Position numbers and translations under genes: made by a program. Below the pieces are notes generated by a model, which worked only from the letters and a program-made list of their open reading frames with translations, had not been told where the DNA came from and did not search any database. Below are positions 51,318 to 60,122 of a DNA stretch of 64,000 nucleotides, one piece after another; the stretch's first letter is position 1; every line of letters begins with the position of its first letter. The DNA comes from Gammaproteobacteria bacterium (GTDB taxonomy: Bacteria > Pseudomonadota > Gammaproteobacteria > DSM-19610), in contig WGBO01000056.1 in the NCBI GenBank assembly GCA_015494295.1, positions 1 through 64,000 on the forward strand, given 5' to 3'.

Positions 51318-53165
51318 ATGGCTGTTTCCCCCGCGACTTCCGAACCGCTCCAGGCAGGCATAGACGCCCAACTCTGGGACCGCTTCGCCCACGCCGGCGA
51401 CGCGGCGGAGCGTGATCGCTGCTGGCTTGACATCCTCGCGGCGCTGGTTCCAGGCGCGCGCCTGGCGGCGCTGGTGCGGGTGGAGGAGGACGGGCGGCTG
51501 GAGCCGGTGGTGCTGTGGCCGCAAGGCGTATCCGCCGATGCGTTGCCCGCCGGCTTGCTGGAACGGGTGGCGGACGAAGGCTGCGGCCTGGTGACGCGCC
51601 TGCCGGCGCAGGACGGCGGCTCCCTGTACGGCGTGGCCCACCCGGTGTTCGAGGACGAGCGGCTGGATGCGATCGTCGCGGTGGTGGTGGAAGCCGGCGA
51701 CGAGCAGGCGTTGAAAACGGTCATGGGACAGTTGCACTGGGGCAGCGCCTGGCAGGAACTGTTTACCCGGCGCCGTACCCGCGCGCGCGACCGCGCGCTG
51801 CAGACGCGCCTGTCCGCGGCCATGAACCTGCTGGCGGCGGTGCTGTCGCGGCCTGCCTGCGAGGCGGCGGCGATGGCGCTGGTCACCGAACTGGCGACCC
51901 TGCTGGACTGCACCCGGGTCAGCCTGGGATTCACCGACAAGGGATACGCGCGCGTCTATGTCATTTCGCACAGCGCGCGCTTCGGCAAGCGCATGAACCT
52001 GGTGCGCGCCATCGGCGCCGCCATGGACGAGGCGCTCGACCAGCGTCAGGACATCATGTTTCCCCTGCCGGAGGGACGCGAGTTGCCGCTCACCCGCGAC
52101 CACGCCCGGCTCGCGGAACTGTCCGGCTCGACCTGCATCATGACCGTGCCGGTGCACGGCGGGCACGGTTACTACGCCGCCGTCACGCTGGAACGGGAAA
52201 CCCGCCCTTTCGACGAGGACGAGTTGCGGCTGGTACAGAGTGTCGCCGGACTCGCCGGTCCGGCGCTGGAGGACAAGCGCCGCAACGACCGCTGGATCGG
52301 GCGCAAGGTGTTCGACGCCGCCGCCCGGCAATGGCGGCGGCTGGTCGGGCCGCGCCACGCCGGCCGCAAGCTGGCGGTGGCGACACTGGCCTCGCTGGTC
52401 CTGTTCTTCAGTTTCGCCGAGGGCGACTACCGGGTGAGCGGCGACGTGGTCCTGGAAGGCGCCATGCAGCGCGTGGTGTCGGCGCCGTTTGCGGGTTACG
52501 TGCAAACCGCGCCGGTGCGCGCCGGAGACCGGGTCGAGGCCGGCGAACTGCTGGCGACGCTCGACGACCAGGAGCTGCGCCTGGAACGCTTGCGCTGGAG
52601 CAGCCAGCGCAACCAGTTGCAGCGTCAGTACCAGGAGGCGCTGGCGCAGCACGATCGTTCCCAGGTGAGCATCATCAGCGCCCAGATCGAGCAGGCCGAG
52701 GCGCAACTGGCGCTGGTGGAGAGCAAGCTGGGGCGCACCCGGCTGACGGCTCCCTTCGACGGCCTGGTCGTCAGCGGCGATCTCAGCCAGCGCCTGGGCA
52801 GCGCCGTGCAGCAGGGCGAAACCCTGTTCGAACTGGCGCCGCTGGACGCCTACCGCGTCATCCTGATGGTCAGCGAGCAGCGCATCGCCGACCTCGCCGC
52901 CGGGCAGCGCGGCGTGCTGGTGCTGACCGCTCTGCCGGACGAGACACACCCCTTCCGTGTCACCCGCATCACGCCTGTGGCCGAGGCGCGCGACGGCGAA
53001 AACCGCTTTCGCGTCGAGGCGGAGCTGGAGGAAATTTCGCCCCGTCTGAGACCGGGCATGGAGGGGGTCGGCAAGGTGTTCGTGGATCGCCGCCTGCTGA
53101 TCGGTATCTGGACGCGCGGCCTGTGGGACTGGCTGCGCCTGCAGTGGTGGGTATGGCGGCCCTGA
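51318..53165 (+). CDS. GAF-domain HlyD-family membrane fusion protein
   Basis: The 615-residue protein starts at the ATG at 51318. Residues ~1-150 are a divergent sensory-like region. A GAF domain follows at ~165-315 (AAMALVTELATLLDCTRVSL, then STCIMTVPVHGGHGYYAAVT). One membrane segment is at ~355-372 (KLAVATLASLVLFFSFAEGD). The periplasmic HlyD part has a split lipoyl domain (VVSAPFAGYVQTAPVRAGDR, RTRLTAPFDGLVVSG-type return strand), a coiled coil at ~415-465 and a beta-barrel. The topology puts the GAF domain in the cytoplasm and the adaptor in the periplasm. It probably links inner-membrane parts to TolC and may sense a ligand that gates export. Confidence 0.88.
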   Translation: MAVSPATSEPLQAGIDAQLWDRFAHAGDAAERDRCWLDILAALVPGARLAALVRVEEDGRLEPVVLWPQGVSADALPAGLLERVADEGCGLVTRLPAQDGGSLYGVAHPVFEDERLDAIVAVVVEAGDEQALKTVMGQLHWGSAWQELFTRRRTRARDRALQTRLSAAMNLLAAVLSRPACEAAAMALVTELATLLDCTRVSLGFTDKGYARVYVISHSARFGKRMNLVRAIGAAMDEALDQRQDIMFPLPEGRELPLTRDHARLAELSGSTCIMTVPVHGGHGYYAAVTLERETRPFDEDELRLVQSVAGLAGPALEDKRRNDRWIGRKVFDAAARQWRRLVGPRHAGRKLAVATLASLVLFFSFAEGDYRVSGDVVLEGAMQRVVSAPFAGYVQTAPVRAGDRVEAGELLATLDDQELRLERLRWSSQRNQLQRQYQEALAQHDRSQVSIISAQIEQAEAQLALVESKLGRTRLTAPFDGLVVSGDLSQRLGSAVQQGETLFELAPLDAYRVILMVSEQRIADLAAGQRGVLVLTALPDETHPFRVTRITPVAEARDGENRFRVEAELEEISPRLRPGMEGVGKVFVDRRLLIGIWTRGLWDWLRLQWWVWRP

Positions 53166-53174
53166 GGCACGGCC

Positions 53175-55319
53175 ATGAGTGAATCCCTGTTCAGCCAGCA
53201 CTGGTACCGGGTTGCGCGCCTGCGGCCGCGCCTGCGCGCGCATACCCGCATTCACCGGCACCGCTACCGCGGCGAACTCTGGTACGTGCTGCAGGACGAT
53301 TCCACCGGCCAGTTCCACCGCTTCAGCCCCGAGGCCTACCTGGTCATCGCGCAGATGGATGGCCGCCGCAGCCTGGAGCAGATCTGGGAAGCGGCCTGCG
53401 AAACCCTGGGCGACGACATGCCGACCCAGGACGAGATCATCGCCCTGCTCGGGCAACTGCACCGCGCCGACGTGCTGCAGGCGGATATGCCGCCCGATAT
53501 CGCCAGCCTGTACGAACGCGCCGTCGACACGCGCCGCAAGCGCCTGTTCCAGCAACTGCGCTCGCCGCTGGGCATTCGCATACCCCTGTTCGACCCGGAC
53601 CGCCTGCTGGACGCGCTCATGCCGCTGCTGCGGCCCCTGGGCGGCCGCGCCGGCGCCCTGCTGTGGCTGCTCACCGTGCTGTCCGCCGCGCTGCTGGCGG
53701 CCATGCACTGGGAACCGCTGACCGGCAACCTCGCCGACCGCGTGCTGTCCACCGAGAACCTGTTGCTGTTGTGGTTCGTGTACCCGCTGGTCAAGGCGAT
53801 CCACGAGTTCGGGCACGCCGTGGCGGTGAAGCAGCGTGGCGGCGAGGTGCACGAGATGGGTGTCATGCTGCTGGTATTCATGCCGGTGCCCTACGTGGAC
53901 GCCTCCGCCGCCTCCGGGTTCCGCGACAAGCACGCGCGCATGCTGGTGGGCGCCGCCGGGATCCTGGTGGAGATGTTTCTGGCGGCGGTGGCGATGATCG
54001 TGTGGGTGAACGTCGAGCCCGGCCTGGTGCGCGCCATCGCCTTCAACACCATGCTCATCGCCGGCGTCTCCACGCTGCTGTTCAACGGCAATCCGCTGCT
54101 GCGCTTCGACGCCTACTACGTGCTGGCCGACTATCTGGAACTCCCCAACCTCGGGGCGCGCGCCAACCGTTACCTCGGCTACCTGATCAAGCGTTACCTG
54201 CTCGGCGTGAGCGACCTGGCCTCGCCGGTGCGCAGCGGCCGCGAGGCGGCATGGATGGTGGGTTACGCGCTGGCCTCCTTCGTCTACCGTATCTTCATCA
54301 TGGGCACCATTGCCCTGTTCGTGGCCGGCAAGTTCTTTTTCGTCGGTGTGCTGCTGGCCGTCATCGCACTGGTGGGCACGCTGGGCGTGCCGCTGGCGCA
54401 CCTGTTCAAGGCCATTCACAGAGATCCCGACCTGAACGGGCGCCGCGGCCTGGCCTGGGGCGCGATGTCGCTGGCGGCGGCGCTGTTTGGCGCGATCCTG
54501 TTGTGGTTGCCCCTGCCGTCCAGCACCGTGACCCAGGCAGTGGTATGGGCGCCGGACGAATCGCGGCTGCGCGCCGGCGAGGACGGTTTCGTCGCCGAGG
54601 TGCTGGTCGAGCCGGGCAGCCGGGTGCGCGCCGGCGATCCGCTGGTGATCTGCCGCCACGAGGAACTGTTGGCGCGGCGCGCGGTGGTGCGCGCCAGTCT
54701 CGGGGAGGCGCGCGCGCGTTACCAGCAGGCGCGCCACGAAGACCGCACCCGCGCCGACATTGCGCGCGAGGAAGTGCGGCAACTGGAACAGTCGCTGCGG
54801 GAGCTGGACGCGCGCGTGGCGGAGCTGACCATCCGCAGTCCCCGCGACGGCGTGTTGCTGATGCCCGATTTCGCGGACCTGCCCGGGCGTTACCTGCAGC
54901 GCGGCAGCCTGCTGGGCTACGTGGTCGATTTCGACGACGTGCGCCTGCGCGCGGTGGTGCGCGCCGCCGATGTCGACCGGGTGCGAAATCACACGCGTCG
55001 CGTGGATGCCTACCTGTCGAGCCGGCCGGGACGCGAATGGCGCGCCGACGTGCGCCGGCAGGTGCCGGCTGCTACACGTGAACTGCCGAGCCTGGCGCTG
55101 GCCATCCCAGGTGGTGGCGATATTGCGCTGGACCCGGAGCAGGGCGAACAGCCGCTGGCCTTCGAGCCGCTGTTCCAGTTCGAGCTGGCGCTGCCCGGTG
55201 TGCGTGTCGAGCGTATCGGCGAGCGGGTGTGGATACGGTTTCGCCACGAGCCCGAAGCCCTGTGGCCACGTCTCTACCGTGCCGCGCGGCGCCTGTTGCT
55301 GAGGCGGCTGGAATGGTGA
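53175..55319 (+). CDS. PqqD-like/M50 site-2-protease-like/HlyD fusion membrane protein
   Basis: The 714-residue, three-part protein has: a PqqD-like N-terminus (~25-115; FHRFSPEAYLVIAQMDGRRS, then LLGQLHRADVLQAD); a polytopic M50-type core with zinc motif H210-E-F-G-H214 and the C-terminal-type motif FNGNPLLRFDAYYVLADYLE; and a HlyD-like C-terminus (~455-640; lipoyl halves ESRLRAGEDGFVAEVLVEPG and LTIRSPRDGVLLMPDF around a coiled coil). M50 proteins usually cleave within membranes. In this fusion family the core may process or merely anchor the substrate. It starts ten bases after the preceding gene and is followed by a SecA-like gene. Confidence 0.88.
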   Translation: MSESLFSQHWYRVARLRPRLRAHTRIHRHRYRGELWYVLQDDSTGQFHRFSPEAYLVIAQMDGRRSLEQIWEAACETLGDDMPTQDEIIALLGQLHRADVLQADMPPDIASLYERAVDTRRKRLFQQLRSPLGIRIPLFDPDRLLDALMPLLRPLGGRAGALLWLLTVLSAALLAAMHWEPLTGNLADRVLSTENLLLLWFVYPLVKAIHEFGHAVAVKQRGGEVHEMGVMLLVFMPVPYVDASAASGFRDKHARMLVGAAGILVEMFLAAVAMIVWVNVEPGLVRAIAFNTMLIAGVSTLLFNGNPLLRFDAYYVLADYLELPNLGARANRYLGYLIKRYLLGVSDLASPVRSGREAAWMVGYALASFVYRIFIMGTIALFVAGKFFFVGVLLAVIALVGTLGVPLAHLFKAIHRDPDLNGRRGLAWGAMSLAAALFGAILLWLPLPSSTVTQAVVWAPDESRLRAGEDGFVAEVLVEPGSRVRAGDPLVICRHEELLARRAVVRASLGEARARYQQARHEDRTRADIAREEVRQLEQSLRELDARVAELTIRSPRDGVLLMPDFADLPGRYLQRGSLLGYVVDFDDVRLRAVVRAADVDRVRNHTRRVDAYLSSRPGREWRADVRRQVPAATRELPSLALAIPGGGDIALDPEQGEQPLAFEPLFQFELALPGVRVERIGERVWIRFRHEPEALWPRLYRAARRLLLRRLEW

Positions 55320-55350
55320 GCCGGGCGCATGTGGCGCGTGGAGGGACGGC

Positions 55351-57345
55351 ATGATGGCCGGCGCACCGGTGATCCGCGCCGCCAGTCACGTGCTGCGGCC
55401 GGAGGTGGAAGACCGCCGGGAGCCGTGGCTGGAACAGGTCTTGCGTGCGGCCGGCGCGCCGTTCCTGCGCCGGCTGCGCGCGCGCAAGGCGCGCCACCTG
55501 TCGATGATTCGCGCCATCGGGCGCGCCGGCGCGGCGCTGGAACAGGAGAGCGAGGCGCAGTTGCGCGCGCGGGCGCGGCGATTGCGCCGCGAGCTGCAGC
55601 GCGACGGTTTTGACGACGCGCGGGTGGTCGCGGCCTTCGCGCTGGTGCGGGAGATGGCCGGCCGGGTGCTGGGCATGCGCCACTTCGACACACAACTGCT
55701 GGGCGGGTTGCTGCTGTTGTACGGGCGCGTGGCGGAGATGGACACCGGCGAGGGCAAGACGCTCACCGCCACGCTGGCGGCCGCCACCGCCGCGCTGGCC
55801 GGGGTGCCGGTGCACGTCATCACCGTCAACGACTACCTGACCGCACGCGACGCCGAACAGATGCGGCCGTTGTACGAGGCGCTGGGGCTGACGGTGGGTT
55901 GCGTGGTGCACGAGGTGTCGCAGCAGGAGCGGCGCGAGGCCTATGGCGCCGACATCACCTATTGCACCAACAAGGAACTGACCTTCGATTACCTGCGCGA
56001 CCGCCTGTTGCTTGGCGAACAGGCGCACCCGCTGCGCCTGCAGGCCGAGTACCTGCAGGGGCGCGAAGCGCGCGTGCACCGCCTGCTGTTGCGCGGGCTG
56101 CACTTTGCCATCGTCGACGAGGCGGACAGCGTGCTGGTCGACGAGGCGCGCACCCCGCTGGTGATTTCCAGCAACTGTGACAACCCGGGCGAGGAAAAGG
56201 TGTTGCGCGAAGCCATGCAACTGGCCGGGGAAATGGAGCAGGGCCGCCATTTCGAGCTGGATGCCGGCGCCCGCAAGGTGCGGTTGACGGCGAGCGGCAA
56301 GCTGTGGCTGGCCGCGCGCGCCGGCGCCATGGGCGCCCTGTGGAAGGGCACCGTGCGCCGCGAGGGCCTGGTGCAGCAGGCGCTCATGGCGCGGCACCTG
56401 TTCGTGCGCGACGTGGACTACCTGGTGCGCGACGGCGGGATACAGATTATCGACGAACACACCGGCAGGGTGATGGCGGACCGCTCCTGGGAGCGCGGCC
56501 TGCACCAGATGGTGGAAATCAAGGAAGGTTGCGAACCGACACCCCTGCGCGAAACGCTGGCGCGCATCAGCTACCAGCGTTTCTTTCGCCGCTATCTGCA
56601 CCTGTCCGGCATGACCGGCACCGCGCGCGAGGTGGCCGCGGAGCTGTGGTCGGTGTACGGTCTGGCGGTTACGCGGGTGCCGCCGCACAAGCCGTCGCGG
56701 CGGCGTTACCTGCCGAGCCGATATTTCCGCCGCGAGGAGGACAAATGGCGCGCGGTCGTGGAGCGGGTCGAGGCCCTGCACGCGGCCGGGCGGCCGGTGC
56801 TGGTGGGGACGCACTCGGTGGAAGCGTCGGAATCGCTGAGCCGGCGTTTCGATGCCGCCGGCCTGCCGCACCGGGTGTTGAACGCGCGCCAGGACGCGGA
56901 GGAGGCGGAGATCATCGCGCGCGCCGGCGAGGCGGGGCGCATTACCATCGCCACCAGCATGGCCGGACGCGGCACCGACATCAAGCTGGACGAGACAGCG
57001 CGTGAGCGCGGCGGCCTGCACGTCATCCTGACGCGCTTGTTCGACGCGGCGCGCAACGACCGGCAACTGGCGGGCCGTTGCGCGCGTCAGGGCGATCCGG
57101 GCAGTTTCGAGGCTCTGCTGTCCCTGCAGGACAGTTGCGAGGACCCGCGTCGCCTGGCCTGGTGGCAACGCCTGCTGCTGGGCGGCGCGGCGCGGGCTTC
57201 AGGCCTCGACATGCGCGTGGCGCCGTGGCTGCTGCGCAGCATCCAGGCGGGCGTGGAACGCCGCCACGCGCGCATCAGGCGCAGCGTGTGGCGTCATGAT
57301 GAACAGAGCAAGCAATTGTTGTCCTTTTCCGGACGAGGAGAGTAA
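55351..57345 (+). CDS. SecA-like ATPase, shortened at the C-terminus
   Basis: The 664-residue SecA paralogue starts at ATG 55351 (GGAGGG upstream). Motor motifs are complete: Walker A MDTGEGKTLTATLA (from residue 130), VITVNDYLTARDAEQM, YCTNKELTFDYLRD, DEAD-box VDEADSVLVDEARTPLVIS (from ~255), SGMTGTAREVA, VGTHSVEASESLSRRF, TSMAGRGTDIKL and ARQGDPGSF. The chain ends just after the start of the helical scaffold (IQAGVERRHARIRRSVWRHD). The two-helix finger, helical wing and zinc-binding tail of housekeeping SecA (about 900 residues) are absent. It is probably a dedicated energiser for the giant exoprotein, since no ABC ATPase is nearby; that role is inferred. Confidence 0.88.
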   Translation: MMAGAPVIRAASHVLRPEVEDRREPWLEQVLRAAGAPFLRRLRARKARHLSMIRAIGRAGAALEQESEAQLRARARRLRRELQRDGFDDARVVAAFALVREMAGRVLGMRHFDTQLLGGLLLLYGRVAEMDTGEGKTLTATLAAATAALAGVPVHVITVNDYLTARDAEQMRPLYEALGLTVGCVVHEVSQQERREAYGADITYCTNKELTFDYLRDRLLLGEQAHPLRLQAEYLQGREARVHRLLLRGLHFAIVDEADSVLVDEARTPLVISSNCDNPGEEKVLREAMQLAGEMEQGRHFELDAGARKVRLTASGKLWLAARAGAMGALWKGTVRREGLVQQALMARHLFVRDVDYLVRDGGIQIIDEHTGRVMADRSWERGLHQMVEIKEGCEPTPLRETLARISYQRFFRRYLHLSGMTGTAREVAAELWSVYGLAVTRVPPHKPSRRRYLPSRYFRREEDKWRAVVERVEALHAAGRPVLVGTHSVEASESLSRRFDAAGLPHRVLNARQDAEEAEIIARAGEAGRITIATSMAGRGTDIKLDETARERGGLHVILTRLFDAARNDRQLAGRCARQGDPGSFEALLSLQDSCEDPRRLAWWQRLLLGGAARASGLDMRVAPWLLRSIQAGVERRHARIRRSVWRHDEQSKQLLSFSGRGE

Positions 57346-57350
57346 GGCCG

Positions 57351-58103
57351 ATGAGCAGGAGAGTCGCGGGTCTGCCGCTGTGGTTGTGCTGGGTCGGGGT
57401 CTGTACGCCCCTGCTGGCCGTTGCGCAGGAGCCCATCGAGGAAATGGAGTGTCTGCTGGAACCGAATACCGAAGTGCTGGTGAGCGCGCCGGTGCCGGGC
57501 ATCATCAGCCGCATCAAGGTGCAGCGCGGCGACGTGGTCAGGCGCGGCCAGACGCTGGCGGAACTGATGTCCGGGGTGGAGCGCGCGGCGGTGGAACTGG
57601 CGCGTTCGCGGGTCGAGTTCGGCGAGCGCAAGTCGGTGCGCAACCAGGAGCTGTACGAGAAACAGCTCATCTCCATCCACGAGAAAGATGAAATGGATAC
57701 CGAACTGGCGGTGGCGCGGCTGGAGCTGCGCGAGGCGCAGGAGGAACTGAAACTGCGCACCATCCGCAGTCCCATCGACGGCGTGGTGGTGGAACGGGAA
57801 GCCGATCCGGGCGAGTACGTGGGCGTCGACCCGGTATTCACGCTGGTCAACCTCGACCCCTTAAATGTCGAGGTGATCGTGCCGATGGCCTATTTCGGCC
57901 GCATCGAAAAGGGCATGCAGGGCGAAGTGTTTCCCGAGGAACCGCTGGGCGGGCGTTACCTTGCCAGGGTCAGCATCATCGATCGCGTCATCGATGCCGC
58001 CAGTGGCACCTTCCGCGTGCGCCTGGTGTTGCCCAACAAGGGCTACGTGCTGCCCGCGGGCCTCAAGTGCCGGGTCCGTTTCCTGCCCGCCGGCGCTTCA
58101 TAG
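57351..58103 (+). CDS. HlyD/RND-type periplasmic adaptor protein
   Basis: The 250-residue, short adaptor starts at ATG 57351 with GAGGAGAG upstream. A signal peptide (WLCWVGVCTPLLAVAQ) is followed by a lipoyl domain (VLVSAPVPGIISRIKVQRGD, RTIRSPIDGVVVEREADPGE), a short alpha hairpin (~70-130) and a beta-barrel (VEVIVPMAYFGRIEKGMQGE). It lacks the membrane anchor of the other two HlyD-type proteins in the cluster. It is the last gene of the export cluster, five bases after the SecA-like gene, and probably contacts the TolC-like duct. Confidence 0.88.
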   Translation: MSRRVAGLPLWLCWVGVCTPLLAVAQEPIEEMECLLEPNTEVLVSAPVPGIISRIKVQRGDVVRRGQTLAELMSGVERAAVELARSRVEFGERKSVRNQELYEKQLISIHEKDEMDTELAVARLELREAQEELKLRTIRSPIDGVVVEREADPGEYVGVDPVFTLVNLDPLNVEVIVPMAYFGRIEKGMQGEVFPEEPLGGRYLARVSIIDRVIDAASGTFRVRLVLPNKGYVLPAGLKCRVRFLPAGAS

Positions 58104-58121
58104 CTGGCGGCGCGGCGCGGG

Positions 58122-58130
58122 TGCTAGAAT
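58122..58130 (+). promoter_or_regulatory. Extended -10 promoter upstream of the SapC-family gene
   Basis: TGC-TAGAAT matches the extended -10 consensus, 60 bases before the ATG of the SapC-family gene. No -35 is recognisable, as allowed for extended -10 promoters. It suggests that this gene can be expressed separately from the export cluster. Confidence 0.45.
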
Positions 58131-58190
58131 GCGCGCTGGCGGGACAATGATACGAACAACACGAATCGACATCTGGAGAGATCAAGGCTT

Positions 58191-59012
58191 ATGAGCACTC
58201 AGTTACTGATTTACGAAAACGCCGTACCGGTTTCCGCCCAGCAGCACCGCGACTGGTCCGTCAAGACCGGTACCGACTACGGTTTCGCGCGGCAGATGAA
58301 CTCGGTGCCGTTGATGGCCGTGGAATTGCCCGCTGCGGCACAGGAGTACGCCATCGTGTTCGCCGGTGACGACAAGGCGGTGATGCCGGTCGCCATCCTG
58401 GCCATGCGCAATGGCGAGAACCTGTACGTGAAAGCGGAGGGCGGCTGGGACGCCAAATACCTTCCCGCCTTCATCCGCCGCTATCCCTTCGTGTTCTCCA
58501 GCAGTGACGACGGCTCCAATTTCACCCTGTGCATCGACGAGAGTTTTTCCGGTTTCAACCAGGAAGGGCGCGGCGAGCGGCTGTTCGACGCCGACGGTGA
58601 GCGCACCAGCTACCTGAACAGCGTGCTGGAATTTCTCAAGGGCTACCAGGCCGAGTTCCAGCGCACCCAGGCGCTGGGGCGCAAGTTGCTGGAACTCGAA
58701 CTGCTGGAACCGATGCGCGCCCAGGTGACGCTGAACAACGGCGAACAGATGGGTGTGGAAGGTTTCATGGCGGTGAGCCGCGACCGCCTCAAGGCGCTGG
58801 ACGGCGAGCAACTCGCCGACCTGATGAAGACCGATACCCTGGAACTGCTCTACCTGCACCTGCATTCCCTGAACAACCTCAACCAGATGGTGGAGCGCGT
58901 GGCCGCCAGCACCGCGCCGGCGGAAGCGGTACCGGCGAAGAAGTCCGTCGCCAGGGGCGGGCGCAAGCGCAAGGCCGACGAGGACAAGGGCGGCAAGGAC
59001 GAGCTGCACTAG
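58191..59012 (+). CDS. SapC-family protein
   Basis: The 273-residue protein contains the features of the SapC family (PF07277-type). These are MNSVPLMAVELPAAAQEYAI, FAGDDKAVMPVAILAMRNGE, NLYVKAEGGWDAKYLPAFIR, RYPFVF and LFDADGERTSYLNSVLEFLK, then ALDGEQLADLMKTDTLELLY. A Lys/Arg-rich tail ends the chain. No signal peptide is present. The family name comes from surface-layer loci, but the biochemical function is unknown; it is unrelated to the SapC peptide permease. Position next to a giant exoprotein export cluster makes a surface-protein role plausible, though it has its own likely promoter. Confidence 0.87.
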   Translation: MSTQLLIYENAVPVSAQQHRDWSVKTGTDYGFARQMNSVPLMAVELPAAAQEYAIVFAGDDKAVMPVAILAMRNGENLYVKAEGGWDAKYLPAFIRRYPFVFSSSDDGSNFTLCIDESFSGFNQEGRGERLFDADGERTSYLNSVLEFLKGYQAEFQRTQALGRKLLELELLEPMRAQVTLNNGEQMGVEGFMAVSRDRLKALDGEQLADLMKTDTLELLYLHLHSLNNLNQMVERVAASTAPAEAVPAKKSVARGGRKRKADEDKGGKDELH

Positions 59013-59057
59013 GGCGGTGTGGCGGGCGCCGGGCCGTGGCCTCGCGGATGTGAGTGC

Positions 59058-60122
59058 ATGAATGTCGCGGACCCGCGGGTAGCGGACGACGAGCGCGCCC
59101 ACCTGTGCGTGGATGCCTTCGCCGATGAACTGGTGTCGGCGCGCGCCTTGCACACCGCGCTGGAAACGGGGCTGATCGACGAACTGCTGGATGCCGGTCC
59201 CGACGGTTGTACAGGCGCGCGCTTGTCGGAGCGTGCCGGGCTGCACGGGCGTGGCGTGGCGATGCTGGTCGGGCTGTTGCGCGCCGGCGGTGTGGTGGCG
59301 GAGGCGGACGGGCGGCTGGTTCTGACCGATGCCTTCCGTCGCGCCCTCGCTTACCGCGACCTGCTGGAAGCGCGGCTCGGCTTCGCGTTCGACGTGTTGC
59401 CGGACTTTCATGACCGTTTCACCACGCTGTTGCGCGACCCGGACGCCTTCATGGGCGACTCCCGCCTGTTCGAACTGTTCCGCTACGACCGCTGTTTCGA
59501 ACCTTTCCCTGAAAACCGTCGCCTGACCTGGCGCTGGATGGAACTGACCACGGTGCTGACGCGTTACGAGGCGCGCGCCTGCCTCAACCGCTATGATTTC
59601 GGCCGTCACCGCCGCATGCTGGATATCGGTGGCAACAGTGGCGAGTTCGCCCGTCAGGCCTGCCGCGCTGCGCCGCGGCTCCAGGCCACGGTGGCGGATC
59701 TGCCGCTGGTGTGCGAACTGGGGGCGGAGTACCTGCGCGGCGAAGCGGAAGCGGCGCGGATCGGATTTCACCCGGGCGATGCGCGTTTCGACCCCTTGCC
59801 CGCCGGGTACGACCTGGTAACCTTCAAGTCCTTCCTGCACGACTGGCCGGACAGCGATGCCCGCCTGTGGTTGCAGACCGCGTGGGAGGCGCTGGCGCCC
59901 GGTGGCTGCCTGCTGATCTACGAACGCGGGCCGCTTGAGGTTTCCGCCGGCGTACCCGGTTTTTCCCTGTTGCCGCACCTGCTGTTCGTGCACGCCTACC
60001 GCGAGCCGGATCTTTATCTGGACACCTTGCGGGCGCTGGGCGCCGAAGACCTGTCGGTGCGGCACATTGCGCTGGAGATGTCTTTCCAACTGGTCACGGC
60101 GCGCAAGGGGGGCGCGCGATGA
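59058..60122 (+). CDS. SAM-dependent O-methyltransferase (Methyltransf_2 type)
   Basis: The 354-residue enzyme starts at ATG 59058. An N-terminal winged-helix dimerisation part (ELVSARALHTALETGLIDEL, LSERAGLHGRGVAMLVGLLR) precedes the Rossmann fold. The SAM motif MLDIGGNSGEFA is at residues 187-198, and FKSFLHDWPDSDA carries the His-Asp pair typical of small-molecule O-methyltransferases. The substrate is unknown. It opens a compact operon: the kinase gene overlaps its stop by ATGA. Confidence 0.9.
   Translation: MNVADPRVADDERAHLCVDAFADELVSARALHTALETGLIDELLDAGPDGCTGARLSERAGLHGRGVAMLVGLLRAGGVVAEADGRLVLTDAFRRALAYRDLLEARLGFAFDVLPDFHDRFTTLLRDPDAFMGDSRLFELFRYDRCFEPFPENRRLTWRWMELTTVLTRYEARACLNRYDFGRHRRMLDIGGNSGEFARQACRAAPRLQATVADLPLVCELGAEYLRGEAEAARIGFHPGDARFDPLPAGYDLVTFKSFLHDWPDSDARLWLQTAWEALAPGGCLLIYERGPLEVSAGVPGFSLLPHLLFVHAYREPDLYLDTLRALGAEDLSVRHIALEMSFQLVTARKGGAR

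Noticed and set aside
51243..55352. Minus-strand open frame of about 1370 codons opposite the adaptor genes
   Set aside because: The plus strand carries GAF, HlyD, PqqD and M50 motifs; the antisense frame is His/Gln-rich and featureless.
24703..58103. A conventional type I secretion system (HlyB-HlyD-TolC)
   Set aside because: TolC- and HlyD-like genes are present, but I found no Walker A/signature/Walker B set of an exporter ABC protein between these coordinates; only the SecA-like motor is present.
58191..59012. SapC as a peptide ABC permease subunit
   Set aside because: The protein has no membrane segments; it matches the unrelated SapC family named from surface-layer loci.
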